Shown one piece after another: positions 1-7,587 of a stretch of DNA of 43,989 nucleotides; position 1 is the stretch's first letter; every line of letters begins with the position of its first letter. The notes beneath the pieces are model-generated. The model saw only the letters and a list, made by a program, of their open reading frames with translations, did not search any database and was not told the origin of the DNA. The translations under genes and the position numbers were made by a program. Source of the DNA: a virus; the IMG/VR virus record IMGVR_UViG_3300025133_000223, positions 1 through 43,989 of that record. One strand, given 5' to 3'.

Positions 1-156
1 TAACCTCATAGGCTTTACTAAGGTGCATAAAAGAACCTCAGGAGTACGGTTCGCACCAGAAGCAAACAGATTTATTTTTCCTATATTCTCCCCTGACATG
101 GAACGCAGGGGGGTTGTGCTAAGGTCATACACAGGAACAAAACCTAAAGCACTGAC
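1..156. repeat. Terminal redundancy, left copy
   Basis: These 156 bases recur at 43834-43989. The only difference is position 127 (A here, G at 43960), which is silent in the primase frame (TCA/TCG, Ser). Because the repeat lies inside one gene that reads straight across the join, it is most simply an overlap of a circular assembly, giving a unique genome of about 43,833 bp. A real short direct terminal repeat cannot be excluded from sequence alone. Confidence 0.95.
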
Positions 157-550
157 CCGTATGGACACAGAAGAACCTAGTATCAGTTGGTATACAGATG
201 GAAACCGAGAGAAGTCTCTCATCATTGTAGAGGATATACCGTCAGCGGTAAGGGCATCCCTGTACACCAACTCAGTAGCATTGTTAGGCACACACACTGC
301 CCAGAAGTATATGTATGAGATAACAAACCATGCAGACAATGTTATATGGATACTAGACAATGATGCGTCTAGCACAGCACTGAAGCACGTCAAGGAACAC
401 AGGTTGTTGTTCAAGACGAGTAAAGTCCACATACCGACTAAGGACTTAAAGAATATGTCGGAACCAGAGCTATCATCTTTAATGGAACGCCTAGTACACA
501 AGAACAATAATAATGGGGCAACAAACAATGACGGAAGGAGTCAATTATGA
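1..550 (+). CDS. DNA primase, TOPRIM part (3' portion of a gene that starts at 43520)
   Basis: This is the C-terminal part of a 287-residue primase whose first part lies at 43520-43833; the frame is continuous across the circular join. It contains a TOPRIM fold: a glutamate motif VEDIPSA (E182 of the joined protein) and an aspartate pair ILDNDAS (D224, D226), which in this family bind the metal needed for primer synthesis. T7 gp4 fuses primase and helicase. Here they are separate genes, and the helicase start lies inside the last 38 bases of the primase, suggesting coupled translation. It should make RNA primers for lagging-strand synthesis. Confidence 0.9.
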   Translation, partial: NLIGFTKVHKRTSGVRFAPEANRFIFPIFSPDMERRGVVLRSYTGTKPKALTRMDTEEPSISWYTDGNREKSLIIVEDIPSAVRASLYTNSVALLGTHTAQKYMYEITNHADNVIWILDNDASSTALKHVKEHRLLFKTSKVHIPTKDLKNMSEPELSSLMERLVHKNNNNGATNNDGRSQL

Positions 551-1751
551 GTCGCAAACACTCGCGGCAGCGTATCAAGACCGCAAAGCATGGGAACAAC
601 TCAGCAATTATGCAGAGCATGGGGACTTTTCTGAGAGAGGAAAAATCGTCTGGGAGGCAATATCCGCGTACTATCAAAGGGATGAAAACGCTGACCACTG
701 CTCCAGACAAGAACTTGATGGACAGATTTCGCTCAAAGTTAAGCGGAGCGAACATAGACAACTATTTAGTGATATCATCCGCTCGATTGATTCAGATGAT
801 GTATCACCACCAAACGCCGTTGCCTACCTTCTGGGACTTAAGCGTGAGAATACCGCGCTTGCGCTTGCCTCAGCACTCGCCGCTGGAGCAAAACCCGAAA
901 AAACTCAACCGCTTCTGGAAAGGTATGCCAATCTATCCCAAGAAGAAAGTCTTGACAAAACAGACCTAGACGTACTACAGGACGTTCCCTTAGAGTCCGT
1001 TTTCAGTACTAGGTATGATGCAGAGAACTTGATACAGGTGTATCCCCCTGCCCTATCTGAGAGGATAGGCGGGGGTCTGCTCAAGGGGCATCATGCAATC
1101 CTTTATGCTAGACCGGATTGTGGCAAGACTCTCTTTGCCCTCAATGCAGCATATGGGTTCCTAATACAGGGCTTTAAAGTCCTATACTGTAGCAATGAGG
1201 AACCTGCTGCTGACATTCAGGCAAGGCTTATCCGCAGATGCACAAACCTACCGAAAGAGGAGGTGGCTAAAGACTTTGACCAAGCCACGGCTATTGCACA
1301 TGAGGCAGGATACAAGAACTTCCTGCTAAAGACTATGGAGCCGGGAAGTCCTGCACTCATTAGCTCTCTTGTAGAGAAACACAAGCCTGACGTAGTGATT
1401 GTAGACCAGTTGCGTAATCTTGAGGTAGTTGAGGACAACAGGACACAACAGCTAGAGAAGATAGCACAGTCTTTACGCACAATAGCACAGAAGCACCAAG
1501 TCCTCATGCTCTCTGTAACGCAGGCAGGAGCCTCTGCAGAGGGTAAGGGCATACTTAGTATGTCTGACGTGGATTCGTCCAATACAGGCATACAGGGAGC
1601 CTGTGACGTGATGATAGGTGTAGGTATGACACAGGAAGATGATGAGATAGGACGGAGAGTAGTATCATTAGCAAAAAATAAGTTTGGTAGGCATGACAGT
1701 TTCCCAGTCTTTGTCAACTATGAGACAGGGGACGTGAGGGACAGGCTATGA
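513..1751 (+). CDS. Replicative DNA helicase (T7 gp4/DnaB-like RecA fold)
   Basis: A 412-residue protein. The P-loop is ARPDCGKT (residues 199-206), with Ala in place of the usual first Gly. The Walker B strand is DVVIVDQLRN (D298), followed by a glutamine-containing motif in LSVTQAGASAEG. It should be the ring helicase that opens the fork and works with the separate primase just upstream. The N-terminal 150 residues lack recognisable motifs and are overlapped by another frame (547-969). The start is uncertain: ATG 513 has no good ribosome site and ATG 528 is an alternative. The strong GGAAGGAG at 533-540 fits neither and instead serves ATG 547 in the other frame. Confidence 0.88.
   Translation: MGQQTMTEGVNYESQTLAAAYQDRKAWEQLSNYAEHGDFSERGKIVWEAISAYYQRDENADHCSRQELDGQISLKVKRSEHRQLFSDIIRSIDSDDVSPPNAVAYLLGLKRENTALALASALAAGAKPEKTQPLLERYANLSQEESLDKTDLDVLQDVPLESVFSTRYDAENLIQVYPPALSERIGGGLLKGHHAILYARPDCGKTLFALNAAYGFLIQGFKVLYCSNEEPAADIQARLIRRCTNLPKEEVAKDFDQATAIAHEAGYKNFLLKTMEPGSPALISSLVEKHKPDVVIVDQLRNLEVVEDNRTQQLEKIAQSLRTIAQKHQVLMLSVTQAGASAEGKGILSMSDVDSSNTGIQGACDVMIGVGMTQEDDEIGRRVVSLAKNKFGRHDSFPVFVNYETGDVRDRL
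547..969 (+). CDS. Possible overprinted ORF inside the helicase gene (140 aa, +1 frame)
   Basis: This ORF lies wholly inside the N-terminal, motif-free part of the helicase gene. In its favour are a near-perfect ribosome site (GGAAGGAG, six bases before its ATG) and CpG-rich sequence (TCG, CTCG, GCG) in the shared stretch, unlike the rest of the helicase gene. Similar CpG enrichment is seen in other overlapping gene pairs here. The product is basic, rich in Lys/Arg/Pro, and resembles no family I recognise. It may equally be a chance ORF whose ribosome site is incidental. Confidence 0.3.
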   Translation: MSRKHSRQRIKTAKHGNNSAIMQSMGTFLREEKSSGRQYPRTIKGMKTLTTAPDKNLMDRFRSKLSGANIDNYLVISSARLIQMMYHHQTPLPTFWDLSVRIPRLRLPQHSPLEQNPKKLNRFWKGMPIYPKKKVLTKQT

Positions 1752-1825
1752 ACGTGGACAAGCGTTATGCACCTGTCTTGATTATAATTTTAGTTATCTT
1801 TATAATTGTGAGGAGCAGTTCATGA
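1748..1825 (+). CDS. 25-residue single-span membrane microprotein
   Basis: It starts with ATG overlapping the helicase stop (ATGA) and ends overlapping the next ATG (CATGATG). The product is a short charged head (MNVDKRY) followed by a strongly hydrophobic stretch of Ile/Val/Leu/Phe and a short RSSS tail, which would form one membrane span. Tight start/stop coupling on both sides argues that it is translated. No family is recognised and the function is unknown. Confidence 0.5.
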   Translation: MNVDKRYAPVLIIILVIFIIVRSSS

Positions 1826-2349
1826 TGAAGGCACTATGGGTAGGTATACAGGTGTTAGCTTGGTGTTTGACTACAGTTTACCTTATTGCGGGCAAAGTAC
1901 TTGCCCCAGTGATGGTAGCAGTAGGTATCTGGACAGGCTGGCCTAAATGGTGCTGGCCTTGGAACGCTATGGTCAATAAGAAAAGCACTGGCACATACTA
2001 TGATGGGTGGTATGCAAACATAGACAGCACCAACCACACACCACTATCAAGGTGGGCGTGGAACAAGGATGGGTTTTGGCGAGAGTACTACTGGCGTAAT
2101 CGCAATGGCTTTAGTAATGGTATGCGCTATGCCTTTCCTTTCACAGAAGCCAAGGACATTTGCCGCACTCAATGGAAGTACGGATTCTATGAGTATGACA
2201 CACAGCACAAATGGATGGCACGTATCAGGTGCAGCTACCCCATTGGTCTAGGCTTACGTATCACATTTTATGTAGGGTTTAAAATCGACCGTACTGAAGG
2301 CAGTGGCTTCACCAACAGACTGCCCTTCAGGATTCGGAGGGATGATTGA
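1822..2349 (+). CDS. Conserved-type phage membrane protein, Trp/Tyr rich
   Basis: A 175-residue protein with one or two N-terminal membrane segments (about residues 5-40) followed by a Trp- and Tyr-rich soluble part with Asn, Arg and Trp clusters (WAWNKDGFWREYYWRNRNG). The pattern resembles a family of uncharacterised phage proteins of similar length found in replication regions of many tailed phages, but I cannot name a function. It is coupled to its neighbours: its ATG overlaps the upstream microprotein stop, and its own stop overlaps the next ATG. Confidence 0.75.
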   Translation: MMKALWVGIQVLAWCLTTVYLIAGKVLAPVMVAVGIWTGWPKWCWPWNAMVNKKSTGTYYDGWYANIDSTNHTPLSRWAWNKDGFWREYYWRNRNGFSNGMRYAFPFTEAKDICRTQWKYGFYEYDTQHKWMARIRCSYPIGLGLRITFYVGFKIDRTEGSGFTNRLPFRIRRDD

Positions 2350-2516
2350 TGGATGCGGAATTGATAAAACTCAGGGAGCGCATCCAGCAGCTTGAGGCTG
2401 TCATAAAAAGCGCCCCGCATACCGCATATTGTCAATCTGGGGACACAGATGAAAACGGCGACATGGTGAAATGCGAGTGTTGGAAAGCCACAGTGAAGGA
2501 GGATAAAAAAGGATGA
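2349..2516 (+). CDS. Small protein with possible Cys/His metal site (55 aa)
   Basis: Begins at the ATG overlapping the preceding TGA and ends overlapping the ATG of the DEDDh exonuclease. The first 20 residues are helical and charged (KLRERIQQLEAVIK). The rest contains H24, C28, C43 and C45, which could bind one zinc ion. No family is recognised. The exact start/stop overlaps on both sides support real translation in the replication operon. Confidence 0.55.
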   Translation: MDAELIKLRERIQQLEAVIKSAPHTAYCQSGDTDENGDMVKCECWKATVKEDKKG

Positions 2517-3139
2517 GAAAACATTATGACATTATGGTTGACCTTGAGAGTCTGTCACTACGCCCAAGTTGTGCAATTCTACAGATTGGAGCAGTTGTGT
2601 TTGACCCTTATGGGCGGGGCATTATAGGCAAGCCCTTCCTAGTATCTGTGAAGCAGTACAGCTACTTGGACGACAAGTACAACAAGTTTCACATTGACCC
2701 TGAGACTGTTGACTGGTGGACTACTCAGTCTGAGGCTGCAAATGCTTCACTGGAATTACGGCTCGTAGATAACTTGGAGGAGGCTTTAGAGAAGTTCTTC
2801 TTCTGGATAACTAAGACCCCATTCCATAGGAAGAACGCAACTGACTCATGTATCTGGGCACAAGGGTCACAGTTTGACATAGCTGCCCTTAACCTTGCAT
2901 CGGCTGAGTTAGGTGTGACACCACCGTGGCAGTTCTACCAAGAGCGGTGCTGTCGTACTGTGATTGAGGACACGTACAGGGAACTTCTACCTTATGAAGT
3001 TGTCCAATACCCTGATGATTTGACTGCACACAGGGCTGACCACGATGCAATTAGACAAGTATATAACTTACAACTAGCACTAAGGGCAAAAAATGAAAAT
3101 AACGAATATGCCCCATTTTCTGAGGAACCCCAATCCTGA
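2513..3139 (+). CDS. DEDDh 3'-5' exonuclease (DexA/Rv2179c-like)
   Basis: A 208-residue RNase H-fold exonuclease. Visible motifs are ExoI with D10 and E12 (MVDLESLS), ExoII around D122 (QGSQFDIAALN), and ExoIII with H173 and D178 (HRADHDAIRQ), the DEDDh type. These enzymes remove nucleotides from 3' ends using two metal ions. The closest known functional relatives are T4 DexA and the Rv2179c family of RNA or DNA exonucleases. It lies between helicase and polymerase, so roles in host DNA/RNA turnover or repair are plausible. Its 3' end overlaps the polymerase start by 47 bases. Confidence 0.85.
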   Translation: MRKHYDIMVDLESLSLRPSCAILQIGAVVFDPYGRGIIGKPFLVSVKQYSYLDDKYNKFHIDPETVDWWTTQSEAANASLELRLVDNLEEALEKFFFWITKTPFHRKNATDSCIWAQGSQFDIAALNLASAELGVTPPWQFYQERCCRTVIEDTYRELLPYEVVQYPDDLTAHRADHDAIRQVYNLQLALRAKNENNEYAPFSEEPQS

Positions 3140-4952
3140 GCTATATCTATCTGACAATTATATAGTTCTTGATTTTGAAACAACTAACCTAGACAAGGGC
3201 TCTGCCCTAAACAATAACAATAAGATAGTGCTGTCAGTGTGGAAACACACTGGCAGTAAACTACACCATAGCTGGAACAACGAGTTTGACTTAGAAGAAC
3301 TAACAAAAGCAGTTGAACAAGCAGACTTCTTAGTAGCACACAACGCTAAATTCGAGCTTCAATGGCTTGCTAGATGCGGGCTTGACCTGTCCAACGTGTT
3401 AGTATATGACACGATGATAGGTGAGTACGTCATAGGCGGTAACAGGTGGAAGTACGGACAACTCAGCTTAGATAAGATAGCGAAGAAGTACGGGCTAGGA
3501 GGCAAGGAAAGCCTTGTGTCCAAACTCATTAAGCAAGGGGTGTGTCCCTCTGAGATACCTACAGAATGGCTACACAGGTACTGTGAGCAGGACGTTAGGC
3601 TGACTGAGAACCTCTTTCTATTGCAGAGAGAGCAGTTGTTGGCAGAGAAGAAACTAGCTGTCCAGTTCACACGGTGTTTACTGACACCAGTACTAGCTGA
3701 CATTGAAACTAACGGTATGCAACTAGATACCCCTAAGGTAGAGGAGGCGTACAAAAAGGCACAGAAGCTAGAGAAGAAGCTAACAATTGAGCTAAACAAG
3801 ATTGCAGTAGGAGTCAACTGGAGTTCCCCTCAGCAAGTAGCAGAGTTAGTGTACGGGGACTTAGGTTTTGAGGAGTTAAAAGACAGGAGTGGCAATGAAA
3901 TAAGAACACCAACGGGTAAAGCCAAGGCAGACAAGGAGACCCTGCCCAAACTTAAAGCTCGTACAGCAGAGCAGAAAAAGTTCTTGGAGTTATACGGCAA
4001 ATGTCGTGGGGCAAGGACGCAGTTAAGCAAGTACTTAGAGAAGTTTAAGGAGTGTTGTGACGAGAGTGGAGGGTTACTACAAGCATCTTTTAATCAGACT
4101 GCAACGTCAACCCACCGTCTGTCTAGTTCAGGCAAGACACAGTTCCAGAACTTCCCTAGGATATACAAGCACTTCTTTAAAGCTAGACACGAAGGATGGG
4201 GAGTTGGGGAGTCCGATGGAGCGCAGCTAGAGTTTAGAGTTGCAGTTCACCTAGGACGGGACAGACAAGGCCTAGCCGATATCCTGAATGACATAGACAT
4301 ACACTCATTCAGTGCTGGCATCATCTTTGGTGCTAAGAAGAATGAAATGGAGGAGAGTGAGTATAAGAGATACAGACAGAACTCTAAGGAGCACACATTT
4401 AAACCCTTATACGGAGGTACGTCAGGGACACCTAAAGAGAGGAAGTACTATAAGTTCTTCAGGGAAAGGTACACAGACATTACAAATACCCAGAACAGGT
4501 GGATAGACACCGTACTGACTCGCAAGAGTCTAGTAACAGAGTGGGGTATGGAGTATTTCTGGCCTGACACGAAGATAACAGGGTCTGGATATGTGGTTAA
4601 CACCACCTCTATCTGTAACTACCCTGTCCAAGCACTGGCTACGGCTGAGATTATACCGATTGCACTAGTATATTTCTGGCATAAAGCTAAACGCTTGGGT
4701 CTAAAGTTATTTGTTGTGAATACGATACACGATTCAATCATTGCAGAAGTTCCTCCTGATGAGGAAGATATCTTCCACGAGCTATCGAAACAGTGTTTGA
4801 TTGATGATGTATACCCTTACTTATCAAAGGTTTACAACATTAACTTTACAGCACCGTTAGGGTGTGAAACAAAGATTGGTGAGTTTTGGAGTACTGGTAA
4901 AGAAAAAGTTTACCAAGCAGACGAGGAACTTTACAAAAGTTCTGTTGTCTAA
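3093..4952 (+). CDS. DNA polymerase, family A (T7/Pol I type)
   Basis: A 619-residue protein. The N-terminal 3'-5' proofreading domain shows LDFETTN, HNAKFELQWL and YCEQDVRL. The polymerase domain has motif A as SDGAQLEFR (D375, E380, R382), motif B as R428-x3-K432-x3-F436-x3-Y440, and motif C as IHDSI (D547). Phe436 occupies the site of E. coli Phe762, and motif C carries Ser where Glu is usual (HDS rather than HDE). No 5'-nuclease domain is fused; that activity is in a separate gene at 5851. ATG 3093 has AAGGG just upstream; ATG 3108 is an alternative. Confidence 0.95.
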   Translation: MKITNMPHFLRNPNPELYLSDNYIVLDFETTNLDKGSALNNNNKIVLSVWKHTGSKLHHSWNNEFDLEELTKAVEQADFLVAHNAKFELQWLARCGLDLSNVLVYDTMIGEYVIGGNRWKYGQLSLDKIAKKYGLGGKESLVSKLIKQGVCPSEIPTEWLHRYCEQDVRLTENLFLLQREQLLAEKKLAVQFTRCLLTPVLADIETNGMQLDTPKVEEAYKKAQKLEKKLTIELNKIAVGVNWSSPQQVAELVYGDLGFEELKDRSGNEIRTPTGKAKADKETLPKLKARTAEQKKFLELYGKCRGARTQLSKYLEKFKECCDESGGLLQASFNQTATSTHRLSSSGKTQFQNFPRIYKHFFKARHEGWGVGESDGAQLEFRVAVHLGRDRQGLADILNDIDIHSFSAGIIFGAKKNEMEESEYKRYRQNSKEHTFKPLYGGTSGTPKERKYYKFFRERYTDITNTQNRWIDTVLTRKSLVTEWGMEYFWPDTKITGSGYVVNTTSICNYPVQALATAEIIPIALVYFWHKAKRLGLKLFVVNTIHDSIIAEVPPDEEDIFHELSKQCLIDDVYPYLSKVYNINFTAPLGCETKIGEFWSTGKEKVYQADEELYKSSVV

Positions 4953-4990
4953 GCATACATACAACAATAATAACAAAGAGGTATGAAACT

Positions 4991-5521
4991 ATGGCACAAG
5001 CCACAGGAACAGTAGCACAAGTGTCAACTAAGACGTGGGGGCCAGATAATATTCTGCTCTACTCTTTCCAGTTGACAGGTAATGGTGATTGGTTCAGGAC
5101 TGGTCGCAACCAGCCTCCATTTGCAGAGGGAGCAAGCATTAGCTTCAACTACTCTGATGATGGTAAACGGAATGTAGACCTTAAGACAGTTGCACCTGCA
5201 GCAGGTGGTGGGGCACAACCAGCAGCTATGGCGCAACCGGCAGCAAGTCCTACACCAACACGGCCCACAACAACTAAGAACGACTATTGGGACAACAAAG
5301 ATAAGTATGACAAGGAGGTCAGACAACCTGCTATTGAGTGGCAGGCAGCACGTAACGCTGCAATTTCTCTTGTAGCTATCATGGCGCAGAGTGACTCACT
5401 TCCGGGCGTAACTGCTAGTTCTAAGCCTGCAAAGAGGGCTGAAATTATAGAGAGTACGGTAGACCACTACACGCAGAAGTTTGCTGCTGACCTGCCGCAC
5501 CTGACTAACAATGACGCTTAA
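4991..5521 (+). CDS. Single-stranded DNA binding protein-like (OB fold, then Ala/Pro linker)
   Basis: A 176-residue protein. Residues 1-65 look like a small beta-barrel with aromatic residues (TWGPDNILLYSFQL, GDWFRTGRNQPP, FNYSD), as in OB-fold SSBs. An Ala/Pro/Thr-rich linker (about 68-95) follows, then a helical C-terminal domain (about 100-176). It directly follows DNA polymerase, the usual place for the SSB of a T7-like module, and no other SSB candidate exists. It lacks the strongly acidic tail of T7 gp2.5, so the assignment rests on context and fold-like pattern. Confidence 0.6.
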   Translation: MAQATGTVAQVSTKTWGPDNILLYSFQLTGNGDWFRTGRNQPPFAEGASISFNYSDDGKRNVDLKTVAPAAGGGAQPAAMAQPAASPTPTRPTTTKNDYWDNKDKYDKEVRQPAIEWQAARNAAISLVAIMAQSDSLPGVTASSKPAKRAEIIESTVDHYTQKFAADLPHLTNNDA

Positions 5522-5843
5522 TATTACTGGCTCAGGTGTTGTATACACCAATGACTATTACATTGTATCCGTTGAGGACAGTGTAGGGGCTGGGACAGTA
5601 GAAACTGAGGGGGCGGAGTATAAAGTCTTCTATATTGCCACTAACACGGTAACAGGCGTTGTAGAACTGAAGCACCCAAGTCTCCCTGTGATACTCCACA
5701 ATGTAGAACGCTGGTCTATGGATTTAGAGAATGAGTCTTATCTATGGGCTAGACAGAGTGGGGATTACTCAGAAGATGAGTACGGGGAAGAAGGACTGCT
5801 TGACGTTGAAGTAGAACTAGAAGAAGAACCACAGAAGCACTAA
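5511..5843 (+). CDS. Hypothetical protein with acidic C-terminus (110 aa)
   Basis: Overlaps the end of the SSB-like gene by 11 bases and precedes the 5'-3' exonuclease. The first 75 residues have a beta-rich look (alternating Val/Tyr/Thr). The last 30 are strongly acidic (YSEDEYGEEG, VEVELEEEP). An acidic tail next to an SSB-like protein that lacks one is worth noting: it could act as the partner-binding tail in trans, but that is speculation. No family is recognised. Confidence 0.65.
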   Translation: MTLNITGSGVVYTNDYYIVSVEDSVGAGTVETEGAEYKVFYIATNTVTGVVELKHPSLPVILHNVERWSMDLENESYLWARQSGDYSEDEYGEEGLLDVEVELEEEPQKH

Positions 5844-5850
5844 TAACAAT

Positions 5851-6720
5851 ATGAAGATACACGTAGACGGAGACGTTATTAAATATCGTGCTGGTTTTGC
5901 AGCAGAGAAGATGCACTACTATCTGGATATACATTCAGAGGGGCATCTAGTTGAGTCCCTTCACTTTGACTACAAGAAGGACTTAGACGCACACTGTAAA
6001 GACCGGCCTGAGTTGCACGGGGATAACTGTATAGTCCGCAAGGAGCGTATAGCTGAACCAGTAGAGAACGCTCTACATAACGTCAAAACTCTAATTAGTG
6101 GTATCGAAGAGTTCTTTGGTGGTGGGGACCTTATCATTTACTTGAGTGGTAAGGGAAACTATAGGGAGGGGGTTGGTGAGCTTATCTATGCTGACCATCC
6201 CTGTCCCGGCTACAAAGCAAACAGGAAGGACGCACATCGTCCTGTACATGGCCCAGCTATCGTTGATTACATACAGAAGCAGTACACGTATGTAACAACT
6301 GAAGATGAAGAAGCAGATGATGCTATGGCTATTGCTCACTACTCTTTGTGGCTACGTGACCCAGATTCAACTTGTATAGCAACTACGGACAAAGACTTGG
6401 ACATGATTCCGGGGCAACACTTTAACTTTGTCAAAGAGGAGCATTACGAGATTGACCCTGAGGATGCGGACATAGTGTTTTGGAGGCAATTACTGACAGG
6501 TGACGGAACTGATAATATTCCTGGGATTAAAGGAGTGGGCCCAAAAACCGCTGCTAAGGTAATTGCTTCCGAGGCCTCTGCTACAGAAGCATATGCCATA
6601 GCTCTAGAGTGCTATGAGAAACAGTACGAGGAGGATGCCGCGCAAGCTTTGTTAGAGAACGCACGGCTCATATGGATACGGAGGAAGGCAAATGAGTTTT
6701 GGAACGCCCCTACTGGGTGA
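5851..6720 (+). CDS. 5'-3' exonuclease (FEN/PIN-like)
   Basis: A 289-residue flap-nuclease type protein. Acidic metal-binding residues are seen at D6/D8 (HVDGDVIKY), in EDEEADD (151-157) and in TTDKDLD (178-184). YKANRK (121-126) matches the arch/helix basic motif, and GDGTDNIPGIKGVGPKTA (217-234) is the helix-hairpin-helix DNA-binding motif. It would degrade DNA from 5' ends and remove RNA primers, supplying the activity missing from the family A polymerase, as T7 gp6 does. It is preceded by a short gap rather than an overlap. Confidence 0.9.
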   Translation: MKIHVDGDVIKYRAGFAAEKMHYYLDIHSEGHLVESLHFDYKKDLDAHCKDRPELHGDNCIVRKERIAEPVENALHNVKTLISGIEEFFGGGDLIIYLSGKGNYREGVGELIYADHPCPGYKANRKDAHRPVHGPAIVDYIQKQYTYVTTEDEEADDAMAIAHYSLWLRDPDSTCIATTDKDLDMIPGQHFNFVKEEHYEIDPEDADIVFWRQLLTGDGTDNIPGIKGVGPKTAAKVIASEASATEAYAIALECYEKQYEEDAAQALLENARLIWIRRKANEFWNAPTG

Positions 6721-7066
6721 GGGGTTATTGTTATCACTAGCTGTATTTGCAGTCTACTTCTGCTATGTGTTCTTACGCGCATTTCAGCAGCAGAATGTCA
6801 TACACGCTAACTGGTTAATGATAGCACCTATATCAATGGCTATGGCTTTCGGTGATGCATACATCATCCAAGCAGTAGCTGAACATGGAATAGCATTATG
6901 GTGGGCAATGGGTGTTGGAGGCTTTACAGGCTGCTGGTTCTCAATGTGGATACACCGGAGGTATTTTAGCAATGCAAAAAGTATATATAGACCGAGCGCG
7001 GGGGCGACTTCTCGCAGAGCAGAACTTCTTCGCACTAGAAACAACACTCTCAGACGCGAAGGCTAA
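6692..7066 (+). CDS. Three-span membrane protein (124 aa)
   Basis: The ribosome site GGAGGAAGG lies just before the ATG, inside the end of the exonuclease gene. Three hydrophobic stretches (about residues 10-30, 40-62 and 67-90) predict three membrane spans, followed by an Arg-rich cytoplasmic tail. The tail region (6972-7066) is shared with the next gene in another frame. No family is recognised. Middle-region membrane proteins of this kind are common in phages and mostly uncharacterised. Confidence 0.65.
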   Translation: MSFGTPLLGEGLLLSLAVFAVYFCYVFLRAFQQQNVIHANWLMIAPISMAMAFGDAYIIQAVAEHGIALWWAMGVGGFTGCWFSMWIHRRYFSNAKSIYRPSAGATSRRAELLRTRNNTLRREG

Positions 7067-7262
7067 GAACTTAATAGCCCTGTCACTGTTGTTTGATGTG
7101 TTCAGGAGCTACCTTGAGGAGCTAGTGATGGATGAGGCTGCTCCTATGCCTAAAGAACTAGAGGAACACTTTAATGCCAAGAGCAATAAGGGGAAGAAAG
7201 TATCGAAGTCGGCTAGAAGCGGACGTAGCAAGAAAAGCGCAAAACTCAAAGATAGCATTTGA
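6972..7262 (+). CDS. Hypothetical protein with basic tail (96 aa)
   Basis: Starts inside the preceding membrane protein gene (95-base overlap) and ends inside the endonuclease I gene (89-base overlap). The middle is amphipathic helix (LIALSLLFDVFRSYLEEL), and the last 30 residues are Lys/Ser/Arg-rich (KKVSKSARSGRSKKSAK), suggesting nucleic-acid binding. Both overlapped stretches are richer in CpG than the surroundings. No family is recognised; the start at ATG 6972 is chosen over upstream in-frame non-ATG starts. Confidence 0.5.
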   Translation: MQKVYIDRARGRLLAEQNFFALETTLSDAKAKNLIALSLLFDVFRSYLEELVMDEAAPMPKELEEHFNAKSNKGKKVSKSARSGRSKKSAKLKDSI

Positions 7263-7587
7263 TTACGAGCCTTTCTTTATACCGTGGGAACAACCTGCTA
7301 AGAATCGTAAGTACAAGCCTGACATGGTCTTGGAGAACAATGTAGTAGTAGAGGTCAAGGGCAGACTAACTGTTGAGGACAGGTTCAAGATGCTCAAGGT
7401 CAAAGAACAATGGCCTGAGCTTAGAATCAGGTTCGTGTTCAAGAGGGACGACTGGTTGACCAAGAGTAAGAAACATAAGTACTCGCACTGGTGCAAGAAA
7501 AATAACTTTAAATATGCAATTGGGAGGATACCAAAATCATGGGCGAACGAAGAGCACAGAGCCCTACCGGCTGGACTTATCAAGTAG
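7174..7587 (+). CDS. Endonuclease I (T7 gp3-type Holliday junction resolvase)
   Basis: A 137-residue protein that matches T7 endonuclease I in length order and active-site spacing. E15 (YRSRLEADV), D50 (YKPDMVL), E60 and K62 (VEVKG) correspond to T7 E20, D55, E65 and K67 with a constant offset of five. It should cut branched DNA, resolving replication and recombination intermediates and helping to degrade host DNA. GAGG lies nine bases before its ATG. The N-terminal catalytic Glu is encoded within the overlap with the preceding gene. Confidence 0.93.
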   Translation: MPRAIRGRKYRSRLEADVARKAQNSKIAFDYEPFFIPWEQPAKNRKYKPDMVLENNVVVEVKGRLTVEDRFKMLKVKEQWPELRIRFVFKRDDWLTKSKKHKYSHWCKKNNFKYAIGRIPKSWANEEHRALPAGLIK

